A stretch of DNA of 64,000 bases from Pseudomonas sp. MPC6. GTDB taxonomy: Bacteria; Pseudomonadota; Gammaproteobacteria; Pseudomonadales; Pseudomonadaceae. The stretch is taken from assembly GCF_006094435.1 (NCBI RefSeq), contig NZ_CP034783.1, positions 5,049,001-5,113,000 of the forward strand, given 5' to 3'. Positions 1-9,045 of this stretch are shown here, in pieces. Positions within the stretch are counted from its first letter, which is position 1, and every line of letters begins with the position of its first letter. A program made the position numbers and the translations under genes. The notes below the pieces were generated by a model. It did not search any database. It worked only from the letters and a program-made list of their open reading frames with translations, and was not told where the DNA came from.

Positions 1-1266
1 GGCAGCGCCCTTCTGATGCTCCCGATATCCCACGCCGAAGGTAGTGCTACGCCCTGGGTGACTGCATTTTTCACAGCGGTATCGGCCGTATGCGTTACCG
101 GGCTGGTAGTGGTGGACACCGGTACTTACTGGTCAACCTTTGGTCAGTCGGTGATTCTGCTGCTGTTCCAGCTAGGCGGCTTCGGCATGATGACTGTGGC
201 GACCTTGCTGGGCTTGATGGTCAATAGCTCCTTTCGTCTGCGCACCAAAATGATCGCCCAGTTCGAGTCACGCTCATTGAGGTTGGGCGACATTGCCAGC
301 GTGGCCAAACTCGTGCTTGTGGTGACATTTGCCCTGGAGCTCATTATTGCCCTGTCGCTCACCCTCCGATTACACCTGGCCTATGACCTGCCATGGGCTG
401 AAGCGGCGTGGAGCGGTCTGTTTCATGCCGTATCGGCATTCAATAACGCGGGCTTCTCCATCCATCCGGACAGCCTGATGCGCTATGCCACAGATGCATT
501 TATCTTGCTACCGGTCATGACCGCGATTGTTATCGGTGGCATCGGCTTTCCCGTCCTGCATGACTTGCGTAGCAGATTCAACGATCCCCGCCATTGGTCA
601 CTGCATACCAAACTCACTCTGATTGGCACGACAATACTGCTGTTGGGCGGTTTTTTCACTTTGCTGGTGTTTGAGTGGTCTAACTCGGCAACACTCGGCC
701 CCATGCCGTTTGCCGATAAAGCTCTCTCGGCGGCATTTGCTTCTGTTTCTGCACGTACAGCCGGGTTTAACTCGATTGATATTGGCGCGCTGACCCAAGA
801 GAGTTGGGCAATACACTACTTCCTGATGTTTGTGGGGGGCGGTAGCGCGGGAACCGCTGGCGGTGTCAAAGTCGGTACCGCCGCCATCCTGGCCATACTG
901 ATCATTGCTGAAATTCGAGGCCACAGTGACAGTGAGGCATTTGGCCGGAGAGTCGGCGCCTCCGCGCAACGCCAAGCCATCACGGTGCTCATGCTTGGCA
1001 GCACCATGATTGTGCTGGGGACGCTGTTCATCTTGCGCGAAACTGATTTCCCCACCGACCAGGTCATATTCGAAGTCATCTCTGCGTTTGGCACGGTCGG
1101 CCTGTCCACCGGAATCACCGGCAATCTACCTGAGGCGAGCCAATTGATGCTGACTCTGCTGATGTATGTCGGGCGGGTCGGGACCATCACGCTTGCGGCG
1201 TCACTGGCCCTGGGCGAGCACCGCATGCCCTATCGCTATCCAGAGGAGCATCCAATTGTTGGCTAA
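1..1266 (+). CDS. ktrB: KtrB/TrkH-type potassium transporter subunit, 5' end cut by window
   Basis: Membrane subunit of a K+ uptake system of the TrkH/KtrB superfamily. The open frame runs back to base 1 (reading GSALLMLPIS), so the apparent ATG at 16 is internal and the first transmembrane segment is missing. Four pore-loop segments typical of the family can be seen: VCVTGL near the start, SAFNNAGFS, SARTAGFNS and SAFGTVGLSTG near the C-terminus, each followed by hydrophobic helices. The stop overlaps the start of the RCK-domain gene downstream, as expected for a two-subunit Ktr system in which the cytoplasmic ring gates the channel. The family call is firm; KtrB rather than TrkH rests on the short length and the single-RCK partner. 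Confidence 0.9.
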   Translation, partial: GSALLMLPISHAEGSATPWVTAFFTAVSAVCVTGLVVVDTGTYWSTFGQSVILLLFQLGGFGMMTVATLLGLMVNSSFRLRTKMIAQFESRSLRLGDIASVAKLVLVVTFALELIIALSLTLRLHLAYDLPWAEAAWSGLFHAVSAFNNAGFSIHPDSLMRYATDAFILLPVMTAIVIGGIGFPVLHDLRSRFNDPRHWSLHTKLTLIGTTILLLGGFFTLLVFEWSNSATLGPMPFADKALSAAFASVSARTAGFNSIDIGALTQESWAIHYFLMFVGGGSAGTAGGVKVGTAAILAILIIAEIRGHSDSEAFGRRVGASAQRQAITVLMLGSTMIVLGTLFILRETDFPTDQVIFEVISAFGTVGLSTGITGNLPEASQLMLTLLMYVGRVGTITLAASLALGEHRMPYRYPEEHPIVG

Positions 1267-1951
1267 ATTTCTGTTTACGGAGCAGTTTTCTTTTTCCAAA
1301 GGCGATAGCGTTGTGGTGATCGGCCTCGGTCGCTTCGGCAGTTCTGTGGCCCAATCGTTGATGCGGCTGGGCCATGACGTCATGGGCATCGACAGGGATG
1401 CTGAGCCTGTCCATGACTGGGCTGATCTCTTGACTCACACCGTCCAGGCCGACTCCACCAACGTCATGGTCTTGCGCCAACTGGGCGTTGCCGACTTTAC
1501 CCATGCCATCGTGGGTATCGGTACCGACCTGGCGGCCAGCCTGATGACCATCATGGCGCTGACCGAACTGGGCATCCAGGATATCTGGGTCAAAGCATTG
1601 ACCGCCGAACATGGACATCTTGCTCAGCGTATTGGCGCCCATCACGTTGTCTACCCGGAGGCGGATATGGGGGAACGTGTCGCGCACCTCATTACCGGAC
1701 GGATGATTGATTTCATCGAGTTTGATGACGGCTTTGCAATCGCCAAAATTCACGCCCCGTTGTCGACTCAAAACAACACACTTGCCGACGCCAATATTCG
1801 TGAAAAATATGGCGTAACGGTCGTAGGACTCAAGCGCGCCAACGAAGACTTCCAGCATGCCACACCTGGCACCCTGATCCTGCCGGACGATCTACTCATC
1901 GTCTCTGGCTCGACTCATCTGATTCAGAAATTTGCGAGCCGCTCAAAATGA
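1256..1951 (+). CDS. ktrA: KtrA-type RCK regulatory subunit of K+ uptake
   Basis: Cytoplasmic nucleotide-binding ring subunit that gates KtrB. An RCK_N Rossmann motif, VIGLGRFGSS, lies about 20 residues in, and an RCK_C domain makes up the last 80 residues or so. The frame is open further upstream, but the likely start is TTG at 1256, with AGAGGAG at 1242-1248 as ribosome binding site. This gives 231 residues, close to the usual 220 for KtrA, and an 11-bp overlap with ktrB that suggests translational coupling. TTG at 1259 is a near-equal alternative. The single RCK module separates it from the doubled TrkA. Confidence 0.88.
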   Translation: MLAKFLFTEQFSFSKGDSVVVIGLGRFGSSVAQSLMRLGHDVMGIDRDAEPVHDWADLLTHTVQADSTNVMVLRQLGVADFTHAIVGIGTDLAASLMTIMALTELGIQDIWVKALTAEHGHLAQRIGAHHVVYPEADMGERVAHLITGRMIDFIEFDDGFAIAKIHAPLSTQNNTLADANIREKYGVTVVGLKRANEDFQHATPGTLILPDDLLIVSGSTHLIQKFASRSK

Positions 1952-1989
1952 TCAGAGGGCATCCAGCATTAACGGTGACTGATACACCG

Positions 1990-2017
1990 CTTTCGCTGGC
2001 AAGCCAGCTCCTGCAGG
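1990..2017. repeat. Single REP-like unit
   Basis: A small imperfect palindrome, ttcgctggcaagccagctcc, of the same type as the REP halves found throughout the window. It lies between the converging ktrA and glutathione peroxidase genes and lacks a partner copy. Confidence 0.6.
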
Positions 2018-2026
2018 GGGGGGCGA

Positions 2027-2578
2027 TCAGGGTTGGGAAGCCAGGGCTTTCTCCACGGCTTCGATGAATTCGGGATCGTCGGGCTTGGTCAGGCTGGAGA
2101 AATTGGCGATCACCTTGCCCTGGCGATCGACCACGTATTTGTAGAAATTCCACTTCGGTGCACTGCTTTGTCTGGCCAGGATCTTGAACAGATGAGTCGC
2201 GTCGTCACCACGGACTTTCTGCGGTTCGGTCATGGTGAAGGTCACGCCGTAATTCGCGTAACAGACCTTGGCGGTCTCGGCAGCGTCCTTCGACTCCTGC
2301 TTGAAGTCGTTGGATGGAACGCCAATCACCTCCAGCCCTTGATCCTTGTAACGCTGATTCAGCGCTTCAAGGCTTTTGAACTGCGGGGCGAAGCCACAGA
2401 AACTGGCCGTGTTGACCACCACCAGCGGTTTACCGGCGAAGCGCTGGCACAGGTCGATGGATTCCTTGGCGCGCAGTTTGGGCAGCGAGCCTTGCAAAAG
2501 GTCCGGGCACTCTGCCGCTTGAGCCAACCCGGTAAACGCAACCAGTAACGCAGGAACTGCCAACCAGCGCATCAGCAT
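2027..2578 (-). CDS. Periplasmic glutathione peroxidase-family protein
   Basis: Thiol peroxidase of the GPx family (183 residues), probably reducing peroxides in the periplasm. A cleavable signal peptide ends about LAQA at residue 21. The catalytic cysteine sits in TASFCGF (Cys61), and the downstream [10 protein letters not shown] motif carries the conserved Trp and Asn of the active site. A shorter start at 2572 is possible; AAGGA about 9 bases upstream favours 2578. It lies downstream of a 40-residue membrane peptide and an MFS gene in the same direction. Cytoplasmic GPx paralogs lack the leader, so this is an exported version. Confidence 0.88.
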   Translation of the reverse strand: MLMRWLAVPALLVAFTGLAQAAECPDLLQGSLPKLRAKESIDLCQRFAGKPLVVVNTASFCGFAPQFKSLEALNQRYKDQGLEVIGVPSNDFKQESKDAAETAKVCYANYGVTFTMTEPQKVRGDDATHLFKILARQSSAPKWNFYKYVVDRQGKVIANFSSLTKPDDPEFIEAVEKALASQP

Positions 2579-2634
2579 GTCAGGGCATCCTTGAGAGTTC
2601 GTCAGAAAACGAAGTTACTCGCCCTGACAGCCTG

Positions 2635-2757
2635 CTAGCAAGCACCCATGCCCAACTGCATCAAAGCCAGCCCGCCCTGATGCCAGCCCCACCACGCCAG
2701 GGCCAGCAGCGAGGCGCAGACAGCCGTCAGCGCAATCTGCGGCCAGAACCTGTTCAT
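2635..2757 (-). CDS. Small single-span membrane peptide, 40 residues
   Basis: A short frame reading MNRFWPQIALTAVCASLLAL and then a Trp-rich stretch, ending in a Cys. One hydrophobic helix covers most of it. Its ATG overlaps the TGA of the MFS gene (ATGA, 4-bp overlap), so it is probably translated by coupling to the transporter. I do not recognise a named family. It may be an accessory peptide of the carrier, or chance coding; the precise overlap and the sensible membrane composition favour a real gene. Confidence 0.5.
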   Translation of the reverse strand: MNRFWPQIALTAVCASLLALAWWGWHQGGLALMQLGMGAC

Positions 2758-3962
2758 ATCGCACTCATCCGGGTTTGCAGGCGCGCCACCGGCTGCTCAC
2801 GCACCGGCCAGTTCAGGGCGGCGGCCAACAGGCTCAAGAGAATCGCTACCTGCCAGATCAAGTCGTAGCTCCCGGTTCGGTCATACACCACCCCGCCCAA
2901 CCAGCCGCCGAGGAACGATCCGAGCTGGTGGAACAGGAACACAATCCCGCCGAGCATGGACAAGTTTCGTACACCGAACAAGGTCGCGACCGTACCGTTG
3001 GTCAAGGGCACGGTCGACAGCCACAGGAAGCCCATCGCCATGCCGAACAGATAGGCGCTGGTCGTCGTCACCGGCGCCCACAGGAACAACCCGATCACCA
3101 CCGCCCGCAGCAAATACAGACCGGTGAGCAAGCGCGGCTTGGACATCCGCCCGCCGAGCCAACCCGCCGTGTAGGTACCGAAGATATTGAACAGCCCGAT
3201 CAGCGCCAGCACCGTCGTACCGACGGTAGCCGGAAGATGCTGGTCCACCAGATAAGCCGGCAGATGCACGCCGATGAACACTACCTGGAAGCCGCAGACA
3301 AAAAAGCCGAACGCCAGCAGCCAGAACCCCGAATGGGAGCAGGCTTCGTGCAGTGCTTCGGACAGGGTTTGTTCATGCCCGAGGACCGGCAGCGGCTTGT
3401 CCTTGAGCATGCTCACCAGCGGCACGATCAGCGCCACCAGCAGGCCCAGCACCAGCAATGCCGCGGACCAGCCCAGCCAGCCGATCAACCCCAGCGTGCC
3501 GGGCAACATGGCGAACTGGCCGAACGAACCGGCGGCACTGGCGATGCCCATGCCCATGCTGCGTTTCTCCGGCGGCACCGCGCGCCCCACCACGCCGAGG
3601 ATCACCGAGAACGAGGTGCCCGACAGCCCGATACCGATCAATAGACCGGCACTGAGCGACAAGGTCACGGCCGAGTCGGACAGACCCATGCACGCCAGGC
3701 CCAAGGCGTACAGCACCCCACCGATGGCCACCACTTTCGCCGCACCGAAGCGGTCGGCCAGCGCGCCGGTGAAAGGCTGCGCCAGTCCCCAGATCAGGTT
3801 CTGCAAGGCGATGGCGAAAGCGAATGTCTCACGCCCCCAGCCGAACTCGGCACTCATCGGCGCCAGAAACAGCCCGAAGCCATGCCGCACACCCAGGGAC
3901 AACGCGAGAATCAGCGCACTCCCCAACAGCACCCATCCGCACGTACGCCACATCGATGTCAT
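2754..3962 (-). CDS. MFS transporter (oxalate/formate or monocarboxylate-like)
   Basis: A 402-residue, twelve-helix major facilitator protein. The N-half has the family A-motif region ADRFGAAKV between helices 2 and 3, and a central cytoplasmic loop follows helix 6 (around SMLKDKPLP). Overall it resembles oxalate/formate antiporter and monocarboxylate MFS proteins; the substrate cannot be read from sequence. A MarR gene lies immediately upstream in the same direction, and a perfect palindrome occupies the 51-bp gap 17 bases before this start, so the carrier is very probably under that regulator. Expected in the inner membrane. Confidence 0.85.
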   Translation of the reverse strand: MTSMWRTCGWVLLGSALILALSLGVRHGFGLFLAPMSAEFGWGRETFAFAIALQNLIWGLAQPFTGALADRFGAAKVVAIGGVLYALGLACMGLSDSAVTLSLSAGLLIGIGLSGTSFSVILGVVGRAVPPEKRSMGMGIASAAGSFGQFAMLPGTLGLIGWLGWSAALLVLGLLVALIVPLVSMLKDKPLPVLGHEQTLSEALHEACSHSGFWLLAFGFFVCGFQVVFIGVHLPAYLVDQHLPATVGTTVLALIGLFNIFGTYTAGWLGGRMSKPRLLTGLYLLRAVVIGLFLWAPVTTTSAYLFGMAMGFLWLSTVPLTNGTVATLFGVRNLSMLGGIVFLFHQLGSFLGGWLGGVVYDRTGSYDLIWQVAILLSLLAAALNWPVREQPVARLQTRMSAI

Positions 3963-3978
3963 TCTTGTTCTCCATTTG

Positions 3979-3992
3979 CGGGTATATACCCG
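3979..3992. promoter_or_regulatory. Palindromic operator upstream of MFS gene
   Basis: CGGGTATATACCCG is a perfect 14-bp palindrome 17 bp before the MFS start. A near copy (13 of 14 bases) sits just before the marR start at 4423-4436. Paired near-identical palindromes ahead of a MarR gene and its neighbour are the usual signature of the regulator's own binding sites. Confidence 0.7.
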
Positions 3993-4013
3993 TTTATAAG
4001 CGGAAAACCGGCC

Positions 4014-4418
4014 TCAGGCCAGTTCATCCAACAGCTTCAGCAAGGTTTCGCGCTTCTCGGCGCCCAATCGATCAATCAGGCGCTGTTGGGCTGCCTCCCA
4101 GGCTGGCAACGCCGCTGTCAGGCGTTCCGCGCCGGCCTCGGTGAGCTGGACGATACGATTGCGCATGTCCGCGCCTTCGACCAGCCTGACCAGCCCTTCG
4201 CCCTCCAGCACCCGCAGATTGCGCCCCAGGGTGCTGCGGTCCAGGCCCATGGCCTCGGCCAGGGTGGAAATACTCGGTTGATCCAGACGCTGCAGATTGC
4301 ACAGCAGAGAATACTGGGCAACGTTGATCCCGAAGCCATCGAGAGCGCCGTCGTAGTGCCTGCTGACGCCACGGGCGGCGCGACGCAGGTTGGTGCATAA
4401 ACATTGGGAGTCGAGCAT
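4014..4418 (-). CDS. MarR-family transcriptional regulator
   Basis: A 134-residue winged-helix repressor of the MarR family. The recognition region ISTLAEAMGLDRSTLGRNLRVLEGEGLV (residues 50-77) is followed by the basic wing with DMRNRIVQLTEAG. Such proteins bind as dimers to short palindromes and release on binding small aromatic or phenolic ligands, or on cysteine oxidation; two early cysteines are present here. It probably represses itself and the downstream MFS gene through the palindromes at 4423-4436 and 3979-3992. The ligand is unknown. Confidence 0.88.
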   Translation of the reverse strand: MLDSQCLCTNLRRAARGVSRHYDGALDGFGINVAQYSLLCNLQRLDQPSISTLAEAMGLDRSTLGRNLRVLEGEGLVRLVEGADMRNRIVQLTEAGAERLTAALPAWEAAQQRLIDRLGAEKRETLLKLLDELA

Positions 4419-4422
4419 GATA

Positions 4423-4436
4423 CGTGTATATACCCG
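4423..4436. promoter_or_regulatory. Palindromic operator upstream of marR
   Basis: CGTGTATATACCCG, five bases before the marR start on the minus strand, matches the perfect palindrome at 3979-3992 in 13 of 14 positions. It probably allows autoregulation, either at the promoter or by overlapping the start of the transcript. Confidence 0.65.
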
Positions 4437-4473
4437 CGGTTAAATGAAAGCAAATTTTTTAGACATTACACCG

Positions 4474-4567
4474 CCTGTAGGAGCCAGGCTTGCCGGCGAA
4501 CAACGATGACGCGGTGCAACAGGTGCAGCGCGGCGCCTTATTCGCGGGCAAGCCTCGCTCCTACAGG
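4474..4567. repeat. REP inverted pair
   Basis: Two opposed REP halves starting cctgtaggagc and ending gctcctacagg, about 95 bp. The right half overlaps the 3' end of cobS and supplies its TAG stop codon. Confidence 0.85.
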
Positions 4568-5295
4568 AACAATGCGAGGCAGACGATCACTGTCATTTCC
4601 AGCAATTCCAGCAACGCCCCTGCCGTATCGCCCGTCGTCCCGCCCAATCGCCGCAGCATCGCGTGCCGCAACCAGGCAAATACCAGCGCTGCCAGCACGA
4701 CGGCCAAAACCCCACTGAGTCCGGCCACCAGCACACAGGCCACCCCACTGACCGCCAACACCTGCATACCCGCCAGACGCGGCAGATGATCCGCCAGCGC
4801 CTGCCCCAAACCACCGGGACGCACATAAGGCGTGGTCAGGAACAACCCCAGCATCGCGCTTCGTGCAATCAATGGAACAATGATCAGCACAACGCTGTGG
4901 GGCTGCTCGATCAACGCCAGCAATGCGGCGAATTTGAGCAGCAGCACCAGCACCAGCGTCACCACCGCGATCGGCCCGCTGCGAGGGTCTTTCATGATCG
5001 TCAACGTGCGCTCACGGTCGCCAAACCCGCCGAGCCAGGCGTCGGCGCTGTCGGCCAGGCCATCGAGATGCAACCCGCCGCTGAGCAGCACCCACACGGT
5101 CAACAACAACGCTGCGTGCAGCAACAACGGCGCGCCCTGCAAGAGCCCGTCAAGCGCCCACAGAATCATGCCGAACAGCAACCCGACCAGCGGATAAAAC
5201 AGCAGCGATCGACCGAGTTCTCGAGGCGCGGGCATGCCTGGCAGACGAATCGGCAGACTGCTCAGGAACTGCAGGGCGATCCAGAACGGCAGCAT
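4561..5295 (-). CDS. cobS: Adenosylcobinamide-GDP ribazoletransferase (cobalamin synthase)
   Basis: Inner-membrane enzyme that joins adenosylcobinamide-GDP with alpha-ribazole (or its phosphate) to make the cobalamin nucleotide loop. It is 244 residues and strongly hydrophobic, with the family motif GGLHLDGLADSADAW around residues 75-90 and KDPRSGPIA shortly after. It is the last gene of the minus-strand cob operon, starting 2 bp after the cobC stop. Its TAG stop lies inside the REP half that begins cctgTAGgagc, so the last residues have been set by the repeat. Confidence 0.95.
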   Translation of the reverse strand: MLPFWIALQFLSSLPIRLPGMPAPRELGRSLLFYPLVGLLFGMILWALDGLLQGAPLLLHAALLLTVWVLLSGGLHLDGLADSADAWLGGFGDRERTLTIMKDPRSGPIAVVTLVLVLLLKFAALLALIEQPHSVVLIIVPLIARSAMLGLFLTTPYVRPGGLGQALADHLPRLAGMQVLAVSGVACVLVAGLSGVLAVVLAALVFAWLRHAMLRRLGGTTGDTAGALLELLEMTVIVCLALFL

Positions 5296-5297
5296 GC

Positions 5298-5873
5298 TCA
5301 GTTCGCTTCCCTGAGGGTGACGCCGGTCTCGACGCGCAAAGAAAACAGGGCACCATGACCGACTTCAACATTGAGCAACTGTTCGCGCGGCAATCCCCGC
5401 GCCTGGGCCAGCAACAAACGCATCACCCCGCCATGGCTGATCAGCAACACCCGCTGACCCGCGCAGCTCGCCTGCAAACGCCCGACCGCTGCCAATACCC
5501 GTGTCGAAAAATCCTCGACCCGCTCACCTTCAGGCGGCGTAAACGCATAGGGATCGGCCCAGAACTGACCCAACGCTTCGGCATCGGTCTCCATCAACGC
5601 GGCGGCGCTCTGCCCTTCCCAGGTCCCGAAGTGTAACTCCTGAAGGTCTTTATCCAGGAGCACGGGCAGACTCAGTTGTGCGCCGAGCTCCTCGGCGAAC
5701 CGCGAACAACGCTGCAACGGCGAACTGACCAGGCGATCCCACGGCCCGCGCTCGAGCACCGCCGCCCGCATCTGCGCCCAACCTCTATCGGTCAGCGCAT
5801 CGTCGAGGCTGCCGCGCAGGCCACCGCCGAGTTCGGTTTCGCCGTGGCGCAAGAGATCAAGGTGCAAGGTCAT
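5298..5873 (-). CDS. cobC: Alpha-ribazole-5'-phosphate phosphatase (histidine phosphatase family)
   Basis: Phosphoglycerate-mutase-like phosphatase removing the 5'-phosphate in nucleotide-loop assembly. The catalytic LLRHGET sits near residue 10 and the second histidine motif [10 protein letters not shown] near residue 145. The frame is open to 6170, but the start at 5873 places RHGE at the right distance and overlaps the cobT stop by 4 bp (ATGA); this gives 191 residues, normal for the family. It sits between cobT and cobS in the same operon, which supports this role rather than a general phosphatase. Confidence 0.92.
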   Translation of the reverse strand: MTLHLDLLRHGETELGGGLRGSLDDALTDRGWAQMRAAVLERGPWDRLVSSPLQRCSRFAEELGAQLSLPVLLDKDLQELHFGTWEGQSAAALMETDAEALGQFWADPYAFTPPEGERVEDFSTRVLAAVGRLQASCAGQRVLLISHGGVMRLLLAQARGLPREQLLNVEVGHGALFSLRVETGVTLREAN

Positions 5874-6925
5874 GCCGGACGATCCGCCACCGCAGCTTCG
5901 GCGAAGGTCGCCATCTGCCCGTGAAGATCGCAGGCCAGACGCAGCAACGGCACCGCCAACGCGGCGCCACTGCCCTCCCCCAGACGCAGCCCCAGGTCCA
6001 GCAGGGGTTCGGCGTTCAAGGTCTCCAACACATGGCGATGACCTGGCTCGGCACCGCGATGACCGAACAACAGCCATTCGCGGCAATCCGGGTTCAGGCG
6101 CACCGCAACCAACGCGGCAACGCTGCAAATGAACCCGTCCACCAGCACCGCGACGCCTGCCTGGGCACACGCCAGGTACGCGCCGACCAGCGCCGCGATT
6201 TCAAAACCGCCAAGGTTGAACAGGGTTTGCAGCGCGTCGCCACGATGCGCGCCATGCAACGCCAACGCGCGTTCGATGACCTGCGCCTTATGGCTGACGC
6301 CCGCCGCGTCGAGTCCGGTGCCCGGCCCGGCCAGATGCAGCACCGGGCAATCGAGCAAGGCACAGGCCAGGGCGCTGGCCGCCGTGGTATTGCCGATGCC
6401 CATTTCGCCACCGATGAACAACTGCGCGCCCGCCGCGATGGCCCGCTGCGCACTGTCGCGTCCGGCCTGCAAGGTGAGTTCGCCCTGGGCCCGAGTCATG
6501 GCCGGACCGTTCACGAAATTGGCGGTGCCCGGGCCGAGGTTGAGATGACGCACGCCCGGCAGATTCAGCGACGGCGTCACGGTGCCGAGGTCGACCACTT
6601 CAAGGGATGCTCCCAGTTGCCGCGCCAACACGCTGATCGCCGCACCGCCGTTGACGAAGTTGTGCAGCATCTGCCCGGTGACTGCCTGGGGAAACGCCGA
6701 CACCCCTTCGGCGACCACACCATGGTCACCGGCAAAAATCGCGATCCACAGCTGATCCAGAGTCGGTTTTACCCGCCCCTGCAATCCGGCCAATTGCACC
6801 GCCACCGACTCCAGACGACCGAGGGAGCCGGCCGGTTTGGTCAGTTGCTGCTGTCGCGCCTCAGCCTGTTCGACGACTTGGGCGTCGATCGGCTTGCACG
6901 GGTTCAGCCACCAGGATCGAGTCAT
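5870..6925 (-). CDS. cobT: Nicotinate-nucleotide--dimethylbenzimidazole phosphoribosyltransferase
   Basis: Activates 5,6-dimethylbenzimidazole to alpha-ribazole phosphate using nicotinate mononucleotide. It has 351 residues, the usual length. Family motifs seen include [10 protein letters not shown] near residue 32, FAGDHGV near 68, [12 protein letters not shown] in the middle and [10 protein letters not shown] in the C-terminal third, which ends with the conserved region [11 protein letters not shown] carrying the catalytic Glu. It overlaps cobU upstream and cobC downstream by 4 bp each. Confidence 0.96.
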   Translation of the reverse strand: MTRSWWLNPCKPIDAQVVEQAEARQQQLTKPAGSLGRLESVAVQLAGLQGRVKPTLDQLWIAIFAGDHGVVAEGVSAFPQAVTGQMLHNFVNGGAAISVLARQLGASLEVVDLGTVTPSLNLPGVRHLNLGPGTANFVNGPAMTRAQGELTLQAGRDSAQRAIAAGAQLFIGGEMGIGNTTAASALACALLDCPVLHLAGPGTGLDAAGVSHKAQVIERALALHGAHRGDALQTLFNLGGFEIAALVGAYLACAQAGVAVLVDGFICSVAALVAVRLNPDCREWLLFGHRGAEPGHRHVLETLNAEPLLDLGLRLGEGSGAALAVPLLRLACDLHGQMATFAEAAVADRPA

Positions 6926-7443
6926 AAAGCAGTTCCTTTCAAAGTCAGGGGCAGGCCGGCGACGGTCAGGACGACGCGCTGACAGCGCTCGGCCAAGGCT
7001 TGATGCAGCCAGCCGGCTTCATCGACATAGCGGCGAGTCAGTTCGCCCAGCGGCACGACACCCATTCCGGTTTCGTTGCTGACAAAAATGATCTCGCCCG
7101 GCAGCGATGCCAGGCACTCGAGCAGGGCTTCGCGTTCGGCGACCAGGCGCTCGGCATTTTCGAGCATCAGCAGGTTGGTCATCCACAGGGTCAGGCAGTC
7201 CACCAACAGGCAGCGGTCAACGCTGGCGGTTTCGCGCAAGATGCGGGCGAGTTCAACGGGTTCTTCGATCAACGACCAGTCGGCCGGACGACGGGCGCGG
7301 TGATGAGCCACCCGTTCATTCATTTCACCGTCCAGGGGTTGGCTGGTGGCGATGTAGATCACCTGGAGTCCGGTGTCGGTTGCCAGCTTTTCAGCCAGGC
7401 GACTTTTGCCGGAGCGGGCGCCGCCGAGGATCAGTTGCAGCAT
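6922..7443 (-). CDS. cobU: Bifunctional adenosylcobinamide kinase / adenosylcobinamide-phosphate guanylyltransferase
   Basis: Phosphorylates adenosylcobinamide and transfers GMP to give adenosylcobinamide-GDP, the substrate of CobS. The P-loop GGARSGKS lies at residues 7-14, followed by the [10 protein letters not shown] region that holds the guanylylated histidine, and [12 protein letters not shown]. At 173 residues it matches the family. A REP pair lies in the 150-bp gap separating it from cobQ, the only large gap inside the operon. Confidence 0.95.
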   Translation of the reverse strand: MLQLILGGARSGKSRLAEKLATDTGLQVIYIATSQPLDGEMNERVAHHRARRPADWSLIEEPVELARILRETASVDRCLLVDCLTLWMTNLLMLENAERLVAEREALLECLASLPGEIIFVSNETGMGVVPLGELTRRYVDEAGWLHQALAERCQRVVLTVAGLPLTLKGTAL

Positions 7444-7481
7444 GGTTCATTCCTTAAAATCTTCGGTGAGGCGACTGCCGC

Positions 7482-7577
7482 CTTCGCGAGCAAGCCCGCT
7501 CCCACATTTGATCGGCGTCTAACACTCATTTTATGTGCGCTGGAGATCTAATGTGGGAGCGGGCTTGCTCGCGAAGG
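7482..7577. repeat. REP inverted pair inside the cob operon
   Basis: Opposed halves cgcgagcaagcccgctccca and tgggagcgggcttgctcgcg around a short AT-richer spacer, between cobQ and cobU. In RNA it would fold into stable hairpins and could influence mRNA stability or relative expression of the distal genes. Confidence 0.9.
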
Positions 7578-7593
7578 GGCCGGCACAGGCAAC

Positions 7594-9045
7594 TCAAAAA
7601 CCACAGAGCTGACGCAACAGCCCGGTATCCAGATGCTTCTCCACCAGATCCGCCAACCGCTCGATATCGCGCTCGCGCAAGCCGTGATAATCCACTTCCT
7701 GCACCGCCTGCAAACCCGCCCAACGCAACAGCGCACTGCAGGCCGCCGGCGATTCGAACAGGCCATGCAAATAGGTGCCGAAAATCTGCCCATCAACACT
7801 TTGCGCACCGTCGCAGCGACCGTCATCCAACTGCACCGCAGCGTTTTCCAGCGCCGGCCCGGTGGTCACCCCGGCATGGATTTCATAACCAGTGACCGGC
7901 GCATCTTCCAGCGCCAGGCGCCCGCGGACATTGCGCAGCTGCTTCTCTTGTTCAAGCTGCGTTTCGAAGGCCAGCCAACCCAGACCGGCGCTCGACCCCG
8001 GCACACCTTCGAGGCCCAGCGGGTCGTGCACCTGCTCGCCGAGCATCTGCAGGCCACCACAGATGCCCAGCACTTTGCCGCCATAGCGCAGATGACGACT
8101 GATGGCGCTGTCCCAGCCATTGGCCCGCAGATACGCGAGATCGCTGCGCACGCTTTTCGAACCGGGAAGAATGATCAGGTCGGCGGGCGGGATAGCCTGG
8201 CCGGGGCCGATGAATTGCAAGTCCACTTGCGGGTGCAGACGCAGCGGATCGAAATCGGTGTGGTTGCTGATCCGCGGCAGCACCGGCACCAGCACTTTGA
8301 GTACCTGGTCCGCCTTGTCGGTCTGGCGCTGATCGATACCGTCCTCGGCTTCCAGGTGCAGGTCCATCACATACGGCAACACGCCGATCACCGGCTTGCC
8401 GGTGCGCGCCTCCAGCCAATCCAGCCCCGGCTGCAGTAACGCGAGGTCGCCGCGAAAACGGTTGATGATGAAACCTTTGATCCGTGCCTGTTCACTCGGC
8501 GACAGCAACTCGAGCGTGCCCACCAGATGGGCGAAAACCCCGCCGCGGTTGATGTCGGCAATCAGCACCACCGGGCAGTCCACCGCCTCGGCGAACCCCA
8601 TGTTGGCGATGTCGCCGGCACGCAGATTGATCTCGGCCGGCGAACCGGCGCCTTCGACCATGACCACCGGATAAGCCGCGCTCAGCCGTTCATGGGACAC
8701 CAGCACCGCTTGCATGGCGATGGCTTTGTAGTCGTGATAGGCCACCGCATTCATGGTCGTGACGGCGCGACCATGAATGATCACCTGGGCACCGGTATCG
8801 CTGTTGGGTTTGAGCAACACCGGGTTCATGTCGGTGTGCGGTTCAAGGTTGGCCGCCTGGGCCTGCACCGCTTGCGCGCGACCGATTTCGCCGCCATCGG
8901 CGGTCACGGCGCTGTTGAGCGCCATGTTCTGCGGCTTGAACGGCACGACGCTGACGCCCTGCCGGGTGACCCAGCGACAGAGCGCCGTCACCAGCGTGCT
9001 TTTACCGGCGTCCGACGTGGTGCCTTGCACCATCAACGTAGTCAT
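7594..9045 (-). CDS. cobQ: Cobyric acid synthase (glutamine amidotransferase)
   Basis: ATP- and glutamine-dependent amidation of four side chains of the corrin ring. The N-terminal dethiobiotin-synthase-like domain starts [15 protein letters not shown]. The C-terminal class I glutaminase domain carries the nucleophile in [10 protein letters not shown] (about residue 330) and the YEIHAG motif near 390. It has 483 residues, as usual. Its ATG overlaps the stop of cobD by 4 bp. Confidence 0.96.
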   Translation of the reverse strand: MTTLMVQGTTSDAGKSTLVTALCRWVTRQGVSVVPFKPQNMALNSAVTADGGEIGRAQAVQAQAANLEPHTDMNPVLLKPNSDTGAQVIIHGRAVTTMNAVAYHDYKAIAMQAVLVSHERLSAAYPVVMVEGAGSPAEINLRAGDIANMGFAEAVDCPVVLIADINRGGVFAHLVGTLELLSPSEQARIKGFIINRFRGDLALLQPGLDWLEARTGKPVIGVLPYVMDLHLEAEDGIDQRQTDKADQVLKVLVPVLPRISNHTDFDPLRLHPQVDLQFIGPGQAIPPADLIILPGSKSVRSDLAYLRANGWDSAISRHLRYGGKVLGICGGLQMLGEQVHDPLGLEGVPGSSAGLGWLAFETQLEQEKQLRNVRGRLALEDAPVTGYEIHAGVTTGPALENAAVQLDDGRCDGAQSVDGQIFGTYLHGLFESPAACSALLRWAGLQAVQEVDYHGLRERDIERLADLVEKHLDTGLLRQLCGF

